From: Bacteroidota bacterium
GTDB lineage: Bacteria > Bacteroidota > Bacteroidia > Bacteroidales > F082
Direction: 5' to 3'
NCBI GenBank assembly: GCA_009773165.1
Contig: WOUZ01000002.1
Location: forward strand, 310,001-374,000
Length of the DNA stretch: 64,000 nt
In this document: positions 55,136-61,940 of the stretch, one piece after another
Position numbering within the stretch: the stretch's first letter is position 1
Layout of the letters: every line of letters starts with the position of its first letter
Notes under the pieces: model-generated
What the model was told of the DNA's origin: nothing
What the model saw: the letters and a program-made list of their open reading frames with translations, nothing else
The model's database searches: none
Made by a program: the position numbers and the translations under genes

Positions 55136-55318
55136 TAATCGCAGAAGGCGCAATGGAGGCGCAGAGGACGCAAAGGGTTTACACATGATTTAAATTGTGA
55201 ATTATAAACCGCTATCTGAATATCGACAAAGATAAAAGCAGACTATAAAGCAAAGATTTAATTCCAAAAGTATGATTCCTTTGCGCCCTCCGCGCCTTCT
55301 CGGCGGCCTCTGCGGTTA
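55136..55318. repeat. Inverted pair of 41-base GCGCAGAGG-type repeats
   Basis: Copy A (55136-55176) reads TAATCGCAGAAGGCGCAATG then GAGGCGCAGAGGACGCAAAG. Copy B (55278-55318), on the minus strand, is TAACCGCAGAGGCCGCCGAG then AAGGCGCGGAGGGCGCAAAG. Both end in one more G, are 41 bases long, and agree at roughly three-quarters of positions. About 101 bases lie between them. They are GC-rich in an AT-rich region. I remember GCAGAG-type repeats from many bacterial genomes, without a known role. Confidence 0.8.
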
Positions 55319-55545
55319 AAAGTAAAACTGAGTTTTGAAATTACATTTAAGCTTTTTGCTGGTTCTGCTGGATTTACAAAAACTGAAAGTGAGAATAGGT
55401 TGCAATGGCTTCGATGGATATTCATTTTAACCCCCAAATAGAAAATGAGTAATGATAAAGCTTATTCAAAAACAAATCGGTAAATTTGCCTATAAACCGG
55501 TGATTTGGAGTTTTATTGATTGGAAATTGCTTGTTTTATAAGAAG

Positions 55546-55683
55546 TTATACCAAAGTGAATTATAGTTGAATCCAGAAGCTGTCATGGTATAATGCCGAT
55601 GGATAGAAATGTTAGGCCAATTGAGTGAGCGATAATTGGACTATTACATTTCTCCTTTCGGTATTAAAGGAACTTTGGTTTAA
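55546..55683. repeat. MITE-like inverted-repeat element
   Basis: Outer inverted ends ACCAAAGT (55550-55557) and ACTTTGGT (55672-55679) enclose a long imperfect hairpin at 55589-55668. Inside it TATAATGCCGA, GAAATGT and CCAATT pair with complementary blocks TCGGTATTAAA, ACATTTC and AATTGG around an 11-base loop (55623-55633). There is no coding sequence inside. The structure ends 32 bases before the acetyltransferase start. Target-site duplications could not be made out. Confidence 0.6.
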
Positions 55684-55715
55684 TTCTATTGTAAAATATT
55701 TTGAAAGTTACACGT

Positions 55716-56255
55716 ATGAAGTTAGAAACAGAGCGGTTAATAATCAGACCAATAAAACCTGATGACAAATATGAGCTTTTCGATTATCGCTCCGATGCTG
55801 AATCAAATAAATATCAGGGGTGGGTTCCAAAATCTATAGCTGATGTTGAACTATTTATTGATGGAGTTTCAAAGCACCCAGATGAACCTGAAACATGGTT
55901 TCAGGTCGTTTTGATTGAAAAAGAACGCCAAAAGCTGATTGGTGATATAGGGATTCACTTTTTTGGTAAAGAAAACAAACAAGCCGAAATTGGATTTACC
56001 TTAAGTAAAGCTTATCAAAAGAAAGGTTATGCCAAAGAATCGGTTGAAAGAATCATTGATTATTTATTTGAAGATTTGAACAAGCACCGGATTATTGCCT
56101 CGACCGATCCGCAGAATGAAAACTCCATCGGACTGCTGGAAAAAATCGGTTTTAGGAAAGAGGCACACTTTATTAAAAGTTTGTTTTTAAATGATCATTG
56201 GGTTGATGATGTTGTTTATGCAATGATTGAAGATGACTGGAAAAAACTGCATTGA
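55716..56255 (+). CDS. GNAT-family N-acetyltransferase (RimJ/RimL type)
   Basis: This 179-residue GNAT protein starts MKLETERLIIRPIKPDD, the standard opening of the RimJ/RimL-like group; the frame opens at 55701 with TTG, but the ATG at 55716 is the natural start. The acetyl-CoA binding region is EIGFTLSKAYQKKGYAKESV, followed by IIASTDPQNENSIGLLEKIG. The acceptor may be a protein N-terminus, an amine or a small molecule. It is a single gene between the repeat-rich region and a gap of 391 bases. Confidence 0.9.
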   Translation: MKLETERLIIRPIKPDDKYELFDYRSDAESNKYQGWVPKSIADVELFIDGVSKHPDEPETWFQVVLIEKERQKLIGDIGIHFFGKENKQAEIGFTLSKAYQKKGYAKESVERIIDYLFEDLNKHRIIASTDPQNENSIGLLEKIGFRKEAHFIKSLFLNDHWVDDVVYAMIEDDWKKLH

Positions 56256-56402
56256 AATAGATTGCTGATAGATGTCAACCCCTATGCTTGCTGTATAATC
56301 AATAAAATTGATATTGTAAGAACCACCAGAATCATTACTGCGGTTTAGGTTAGGAGGTACAAAGGAATCCTTTCAAAACAGGAAATAGCATCTAACAACG
56401 TC

Positions 56403-56452
56403 GGAAGGCCAGCTTTAAGCATAGATGTATGCTTCCGGCTGAGTGCTTTTTT
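56403..56452 (+). terminator. Terminator-like hairpin downstream of the GNAT gene
   Basis: AAGCATA (56417-56423) pairs with TATGCTT (56428-56434) around GATG. An outer GGAAG (56403-56407) can pair with CTTCC (56432-56436) as an alternative. A run of six T follows near 56448. The distance of about 150 bases from the GNAT stop makes it less certain. Confidence 0.45.
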
Positions 56453-56600
56453 AAACTTATATTCAATATGCTGACATATGATTCAATTCAAAAAGTGAAT
56501 TATATAATTGATTAACAATGAGATAAAAATTATTTAGCATTTTATGTTCAAAACCACTGCAATGAATAATTAGACATGGAATTAAGGCAGTATAATATCT

Positions 56601-56608
56601 TACATTTG
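56601..56608 (+). promoter_or_regulatory. -7 box for the DedA gene
   Basis: TACATTTG matches TAnnTTTG and lies 38 bases before the ATG at 56647. No -33 TTTG is evident. Confidence 0.5.
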
Positions 56609-56646
56609 CAGCCGAAATTAAAACTCACTTGCGATAAAATTGCCCT

Positions 56647-57297
56647 ATGGAATACATTCAATACATCATTGATTTTATCATTCATATTGATAAACATTTG
56701 TTTGAAATAGTAAGTCAGTATCAGTTCTGGACTTATTTAATCCTGTTCATAATTATTTTCTGCGAAACAGGTTTGGTCGTAACACCTTTTTTACCAGGTG
56801 ATTCTCTCTTATTTGCTGCAGGCGCAATAGCTGCAATGGAGGGTAACCCGCTGAATATTTTTGTGTTGGTTTTGGTTTTAATTGTAGCCGCAATTATTGG
56901 TGACAGCATAAATTATGAGATTGGGAAATTGTTAGGTCACAAAGTTTACGAACGCGATTACAGATTTATTAAAAAGGAACATCTGTTGAAAACACATGAG
57001 TTTTATGAAAAGCATGGTGGAAAAACCATCATTATAGCCAGGTTCATGCCTATTATCCGAACCTTTGCACCCTTTGTAGCAGGTGTTGGTGAGATGTCAT
57101 TTAAGCGATTCGTGAGTTTTAATATTGTAGGCGGAGTGTTATGGGTGGTAGCTTTTAGTTTCGCTGGCTATTTTTTTGGTAACATACCTGTTGTAAAACA
57201 AAACTTTACCATTGTTGTCTTTTCAATCATTTTCATCTCATTATTGCCAATGGTGTATGCCTTTGTTCAGGCAAAATTTAAGAAAGATCCAAAGTAG
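56647..57297 (+). CDS. DedA/VTT-family membrane protein
   Basis: This 216-residue membrane protein has the DedA signature: ETGLVVTPFLPGDSLLFAAG near the first re-entrant segment, GDSINYEIGKLLG, FYEKHGGKTIIIARFMPIIR with the conserved Arg residues, and FAPFVAGVGEMSFKRFVSFN. DedA proteins affect membrane lipid distribution, and some transport undecaprenyl phosphate; which role applies here is open. It is a single gene with its own -7 box. Confidence 0.93.
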   Translation: MEYIQYIIDFIIHIDKHLFEIVSQYQFWTYLILFIIIFCETGLVVTPFLPGDSLLFAAGAIAAMEGNPLNIFVLVLVLIVAAIIGDSINYEIGKLLGHKVYERDYRFIKKEHLLKTHEFYEKHGGKTIIIARFMPIIRTFAPFVAGVGEMSFKRFVSFNIVGGVLWVVAFSFAGYFFGNIPVVKQNFTIVVFSIIFISLLPMVYAFVQAKFKKDPK

Positions 57298-57436
57298 TAC
57301 GAGAGTATAAGTTGATTATCAACACTTACGTGGTATCTTATGACAATGATAAAATCTGATGTCATAAAATAATCCAATGCAAAACGCTCTGATTGTGACT
57401 TTAATGAAATTGCATTTGGTTAACCCGATTGAGTTT

Positions 57437-59401
57437 TTACTCCTCGCTTTCAGTCATACGTTGTTTGATGAACAATGCATTTGTCTTCGAAGGTATTGTC
57501 AATGGGATCATCTCCACTGTTACCATCGTTACATCCAGTCCATAAGCCTTAACATCTCCGATGCCAATACGTTTCAGAATGTAATAGAGATTCAGAGTGG
57601 TTTTTTCGATAAGAGGTAAATCTATCGTTCTGTTTACACGACGGTCAAGATGCACAAAGCGGAAATCAGCCGGAATCTCATAGTTTCGCAATGATGGGTA
57701 TTGGCTAATCAAATCAATACGTCCCTCTTCCTTTAAACATGTTAAAACCTGACCGAAATACTCTGCTATTTTTGGTTGAACCTTAAAGCCGAGATAAAAA
57801 TCGATGCGATATATTTTTTTATCATACAGCTCTGTGACTTTATATTCCAGTGTATTAGGATCATCAAGAATGTCTACATGCAAAAACCAATAGACATCCG
57901 CTCGTTTGGGTTGCCGCTTTATTATCGAATAAATTGTTTTTTCTTCAATATCAGTTAAGCGATCAGCATGTGTGGTATAAACCAATTGACTGGAATATTT
58001 TGGTATCGTGAGGTCATGACTAAGGTCATTAATAATTGGCAGATATTTTTTTACCTCTAGGAACGAGATAAACCTATTCCTGATTTGCCTGCCCCGATAC
58101 ATTACCAACATGATAAAAGCAATTATTGAAGCAGCTACAACAGTGAACCATCCACCATGAGCAAATTTTTGCAGGTTTGCTATCAGGAAAGCTCCTTCGA
58201 TTGTAAAATAGATTAATGCGAAAAGTATGATTAGCGCAAATGGAGTTTTTTTTGATTTTAAATAAAATACCATCAAAATGGAAGTCATAAGCATCGTAAA
58301 GGTAATGGATAGCCCATAAGCAGCCTCCATATTTTCAGAACTTTGAAAAATAAGGATTACGATTATACAGGAAGCATACAGAATCCAATTTATTGCAGGG
58401 ATATACATCTGACCTTTAGCCAGAGAGGGGTATTTGATACGTATTTTGGGCCAGAAATTAAGAGAAATTGCCTCACTGATAAGTGTATAAGATCCTGTGA
58501 TTAACGCCTGACTTGCAACAACTGCAGCAGTAGTTGCCATTACAATCCCTGCCGGCAGAAACCAAACCGGCATGATATTATAAAAGGGATTTGTGATGCT
58601 TTGAACGTCATCTAAATGTTGCAAAATCCAGGCTCCCTGTCCCAGATAGTTGACAACCAACATTGTTTTAACAAAAATCCAGCTTATTCTAATATTTTTT
58701 AATCCGCAGTGTCCTAAATCAGTATAAAGCGCCTCTGCTCCGGTAGTAGCCAGAAAAACAGCTCCTAACAGCAATATGCCTCCCGGATATTCCGATAATA
58801 AAACATATGCATAATAAGGATTAAGAGCTTTAAGAACAAAAGGGTATTTAATCAATTGGCTAAACCCTAAAACACCCAGCATGATAAACCAACTAAACAT
58901 CAATGGTCCAAATGCTTTTCCTACCTTGAGGGTTCCAAACTGTTGCACAAAGAATAAACCAGTGATGATGATTAATACAATGGGTATTACCGGAACATCT
59001 GGTTTAAAAAGGGTTAACCCTTCAACAGCAGAAGTAACAGTGATTGAAGGTGTTATAATACCATCAGCCAACAGCGTGCTACCTCCGATTATGGCAAAAG
59101 TGCTTAACCACCTATGATCTTTACGTAGCAATGTGAAAAGAGAAAAGATACCTCCTTCTCCTTTGTTATCAGCCTGAAGGGTAATCAAAACATATTTTAT
59201 GGTGGTTTGAAGCGTTAATGTCCAGAATATGCTTGAAAGTGCGCCTAAAATCAAGGTCTCATTGACGACTTCAACTGATTTCAGAATGGCCTTTAAAACA
59301 TATAGAGGCGATGTTCCAATGTCTCCATAGATGATACCGAGTGTTACAATTACGCCAGCCAGCGTTAGTTTTGATAAGTGATTGTGTGTTTGTTTCGACA
59401 T
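57437..59401 (-). CDS. kup: Kup-family potassium uptake protein
   Basis: Kup proteins are proton-potassium symporters. This one has 654 residues, 12 predicted membrane segments and a C-terminal cytoplasmic tail of about 200 residues. LGIIYGDIGTSPLYVLKAIL is the signature start. Others are GEGGIFSLFTLLRK, GGSTLLADGIITPSITVTSA and ATTGAEALYTDLGHCG, all conserved in the family. The tail ends RIGIGDVKAYGLDVTMVTVE. It is divergent from terC across 421 bases, and has a -7 box 24 bases before its ATG. Confidence 0.96.
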   Translation of the reverse strand: MSKQTHNHLSKLTLAGVIVTLGIIYGDIGTSPLYVLKAILKSVEVVNETLILGALSSIFWTLTLQTTIKYVLITLQADNKGEGGIFSLFTLLRKDHRWLSTFAIIGGSTLLADGIITPSITVTSAVEGLTLFKPDVPVIPIVLIIITGLFFVQQFGTLKVGKAFGPLMFSWFIMLGVLGFSQLIKYPFVLKALNPYYAYVLLSEYPGGILLLGAVFLATTGAEALYTDLGHCGLKNIRISWIFVKTMLVVNYLGQGAWILQHLDDVQSITNPFYNIMPVWFLPAGIVMATTAAVVASQALITGSYTLISEAISLNFWPKIRIKYPSLAKGQMYIPAINWILYASCIIVILIFQSSENMEAAYGLSITFTMLMTSILMVFYLKSKKTPFALIILFALIYFTIEGAFLIANLQKFAHGGWFTVVAASIIAFIMLVMYRGRQIRNRFISFLEVKKYLPIINDLSHDLTIPKYSSQLVYTTHADRLTDIEEKTIYSIIKRQPKRADVYWFLHVDILDDPNTLEYKVTELYDKKIYRIDFYLGFKVQPKIAEYFGQVLTCLKEEGRIDLISQYPSLRNYEIPADFRFVHLDRRVNRTIDLPLIEKTTLNLYYILKRIGIGDVKAYGLDVTMVTVEMIPLTIPSKTNALFIKQRMTESEE

Positions 59402-59822
59402 GCTCCATGAGAATAATGCGGCGGCAAAAGTAGTTTATTATATCAGAGATACATAAATATTATTTAAATAATTCATTCTTAAACGCTTATAAGCTGATAC
59501 TTTGATAAATAACATTTCCTATTTACTGATTTTTGATTGAGTTATAAGGTTATTATATTTTTAAGACTACTGAAATTGAGTTTGTTATAATTTTTCATGA
59601 TCATTTATTGTTACATAAACGGACTGTAAAAATGCGTTTCAAAGGTTGATAAAAAAACATTTATGAGTCCCTCTTTTTGAAATGATTTCCAACGTTTAAA
59701 ATGCGTTTAGATGAAAAAATGCGAAACGTTCTTTAACTTATTTAAAATAAGCTTATTGGCGAAGTACTCTCAGGCTCTTCGGAGAAAAGGAGTACTTTTG
59801 CCCCTTAAAACTACTTTTTATT
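59402..59822. promoter_or_regulatory. Divergent region kup / terC with two -7 boxes
   Basis: On the minus strand 59425-59432 reads TACTTTTG, 24 bases before the kup start. On the plus strand 59793-59800 is again TACTTTTG, 23 bases before the terC start. No -33 TTTG is clear for either. I saw no fold resembling a manganese (yybP-ykoY) or cyclic-di-AMP riboswitch in the 421 bases, although these regulate such genes in other bacteria. Confidence 0.5.
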
Positions 59823-60767
59823 ATGGAAATTTCTGCAACTGTTTGGATTGGATTTTTAGTTTTTGTTTTTATAATGTTGGCGCTCGATTTGGGGGTTTTT
59901 CACCGAAAATCGCATGATGTTGGTATTCGTGAAGCACTTATTTGGAGTCTTGTATGGATCAGTCTGGCATTAATTTTTAACTATGGAGTTTATCATTTTT
60001 ACGGAAAGGAGAAAGGCCTGGAGTTTTTAACCGGTTATCTGATCGAAAAGGCTCTCAGTGTTGACAACCTCTTTGTGTTTATCATGCTGTTCAGCATGTT
60101 TAAGATTGAACCAAAATACCAGCATAAGGTCTTGTTTTGGGGTATCTTAGGAGCTTTGATCATGAGAGCAATCTTTATATTTGCAGGAGTAGCACTCATC
60201 AACAGGTTTCATTGGATTATCTACATTTTTGGCGCATTCCTCATCTATACCGGTATCAAAATGCTCTTCCATAAAGAGGAAGGCATCGACCCGGAGAAGA
60301 ACCCCCTTGTACGTTTATTCAAAAAATTCTTCCCGGTGACGCATGAAATGCATGGGGGCAAATTTTTTGTAAAAATCAACCATAAAACCTATGCTACGCC
60401 ACTTTTTGTCGTGCTGATTATCATTGAATTTACCGACCTTATTTTTGCAACTGATTCTATACCTGCTATTTTGGCAATATCCCATGATCCTTTTATCATC
60501 TTTTCTTCGAATGTTTTCGCCATTTTGGGACTTAGAGCTTTGTATTTTGCTCTGGCCGGAATAACAAAGTATTTCAGTTATTTAAAATATGGACTTGCAG
60601 CAATTCTGGTTTTCGTTGGTGTGAAAATGAGTATCGCCGGTTTTTTCCACTTCCCAATAGTATTGTCACTCTTGATTATTTTGGGTATCCTCATTATCTC
60701 AATCGTTGTTTCACTCATGTTTCCACCTACCGATAAAGAAGCTGCTTCTGATAAACCTGTCGCTTAA
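59823..60767 (+). CDS. TerC/Alx-family membrane protein, probable metal exporter
   Basis: This 314-residue protein has about nine membrane segments. Family motifs with acidic residues in membrane segments are clear: LALDLGVFHRKSHDVGIREA, GYLIEKALSVDNLFVFIMLF and IIIEFTDLIFATDSIPAILA. TerC/Alx members export manganese or help metal loading of exported proteins; older names refer to tellurite. The first assignment is family knowledge and the substrate here is an inference. It has a -7 box at 59793-59800 and a strong terminator directly after the stop. Confidence 0.94.
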   Translation: MEISATVWIGFLVFVFIMLALDLGVFHRKSHDVGIREALIWSLVWISLALIFNYGVYHFYGKEKGLEFLTGYLIEKALSVDNLFVFIMLFSMFKIEPKYQHKVLFWGILGALIMRAIFIFAGVALINRFHWIIYIFGAFLIYTGIKMLFHKEEGIDPEKNPLVRLFKKFFPVTHEMHGGKFFVKINHKTYATPLFVVLIIIEFTDLIFATDSIPAILAISHDPFIIFSSNVFAILGLRALYFALAGITKYFSYLKYGLAAILVFVGVKMSIAGFFHFPIVLSLLIILGILIISIVVSLMFPPTDKEAASDKPVA

Positions 60768-60770
60768 ACC

Positions 60771-60808
60771 AAAAAGCCTGTGAATCAATCGACTCACAGG
60801 CTTTTTTT
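60771..60808. terminator. Bidirectional rho-independent terminator
   Basis: AAAAAGCCTGTGA (60771-60783) pairs with TCACAGGCTTTTT (60794-60806) around a 10-base loop. It has an A-run to the left and a T-run to the right and lies between convergent genes, so it can serve both. Confidence 0.92.
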
Positions 60809-60822
60809 CTTTTTCTAATCGG

Positions 60823-61722
60823 TTATTCAACCAATTGTTTTAATAAATCTTCTATATCTCCGGGTGTCGACATGATCTTGCTGAAAGTTCCCATCGTTAA
60901 GTCGGGGAAAGATAAAGCGATGCGATAACGACCATGAAGCATATGGACATCTTTTCCCGATACTAAGATCTCGTACGGCAGGAAAGCGGTATGTTTTGGG
61001 CTGCCCAGGTCAACAATGGGTAAAAACTTTGATTCGCCTTTAGGTCCTGATAAAGCAAAACCATACAACGTCAGCTCTTTACCTGGAATTTCTATCTTAT
61101 AGATCAGTTTCAAATTGGGTTTGCCTGCTTTTACCGCAGCATCAATTTTTGCAACAGCTCCCTGATAGCTCGCAAATTCCTCCAGTTCAACGGTGTCATC
61201 GAAATAGGGCATGCCCATCATATAGTGATACTCCTGCAAATCTTCTTTCGTTAAGCCTTTAGCGGAGCCAAAACCTGTTCCGACAAAATTACCTGCTGCT
61301 TTGAATGCTTTTTCCAACTGTTCGTTGAATTTGGAATAATTTGAAGCCACTTTGTCGAATTCTTTTTGAAAATAGGCATTACCCCAATAATTTGGATTCG
61401 TGTAACTTACAAATGTTTTTCCGTTTTCAGATGTGAAGCCGATGCGTAAAGTTGCGGCGAAACCGGTGAGGCCGCCCACCTTTTGAACAGCAGCCCTCAA
61501 CTCGGAGGATCTTATGATCATGATCCACCTGTTTTTGTCTTCAGCAGGTTGGTACTGTCCGGCAATTTCAAAACCATTTAGCAGGAGTTGTGTCTCAACT
61601 TTTGCTTTGACTTCTTCAATAGTTTCGGTTGTTTCGATAGCAAGAATGTAAGGTTTTAGGTTTTGAGCGCTCAGCATGTTAAAGGCAAGGGCCAGTAAAA
61701 CCACAAATAAGGATGATTTCAT
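60823..61722 (-). CDS. Exported protein of unknown function
   Basis: This 299-residue protein has a signal peptide (MKSSLFVVLLALAFNMLSAQ). The N-terminal part (about 28-95; ILAIETTETIEEVKAKVETQ, LLLNGFEIAGQYQPAEDKNR) has the alpha/beta look of DUF302-type domains, but I am not sure. The middle has conserved-looking FGSAKGLTKEDLQEYHYMMG and PYFDDTVELEEFASYQGAV, and the C-terminal part has FLPYEILVSGKDVHMLHGRY, RIALSFPDLTMGTF. It has no cysteines or membrane segments in the mature part and no recognised catalytic motif. It is probably periplasmic. Confidence 0.72.
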   Translation of the reverse strand: MKSSLFVVLLALAFNMLSAQNLKPYILAIETTETIEEVKAKVETQLLLNGFEIAGQYQPAEDKNRWIMIIRSSELRAAVQKVGGLTGFAATLRIGFTSENGKTFVSYTNPNYWGNAYFQKEFDKVASNYSKFNEQLEKAFKAAGNFVGTGFGSAKGLTKEDLQEYHYMMGMPYFDDTVELEEFASYQGAVAKIDAAVKAGKPNLKLIYKIEIPGKELTLYGFALSGPKGESKFLPIVDLGSPKHTAFLPYEILVSGKDVHMLHGRYRIALSFPDLTMGTFSKIMSTPGDIEDLLKQLVE

Positions 61723-61887
61723 AGGTTTCGTTTTAAATGGTTAACAGGATGTAAATGTAAGGGATATGTGTATTGCTGCTTCGCAATTTGTTGAAAAAGT
61801 ATTACTTTTTTGATTTGAAAACGAAAGCTTCTAAACAACAACGGAAGCAGTTTTCATTTGAAAGGTGATTTTTCACATGATAACACA

Positions 61888-61921
61888 AAAAAGGCGGTCA
61901 TGAATATTTCAGACCGCCTTT
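61888..61921 (-). terminator. Rho-independent terminator of the PKD-repeat gene
   Basis: AAAGGCGGTC (61890-61899) pairs with GACCGCCTTT (61912-61921) around a 12-base loop. On the minus strand the stem is followed by T residues. It lies 20 bases past the stop of the gene at 61941. Confidence 0.85.
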
Positions 61922-61940
61922 CATTTTCAGAATTAATCGC

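Larger units (their letters stand above)
54764..55715. other. Gene-free region with three long inverted-repeat structures
   Basis: No coding sequence is supported in these 952 bases. Three unrelated inverted structures lie here, at 54832-54953, 55136-55318 and 55546-55683. The sequence between them looks like ordinary AT-rich intergenic DNA with no motif that I recognise. Confidence 0.7.
56256..56646. other. Intergenic region with terminator-like hairpin and dedA promoter
   Basis: No gene is seen in these 391 bases. There is a hairpin at 56403-56452 and a -7 box at 56601-56608, both described separately. Confidence 0.5.

Noticed and set aside
54764-55715. CRISPR array
   Set aside because: The repeats are inverted pairs of three different kinds, not regularly spaced direct repeats, and no cas gene is present.
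59402-59822. Manganese or cyclic-di-AMP riboswitch before terC or kup
   Set aside because: These genes carry such riboswitches in other bacteria, but no matching conserved core was seen and the -7 boxes lie only 23-24 bases from the starts, leaving no room in the leader.
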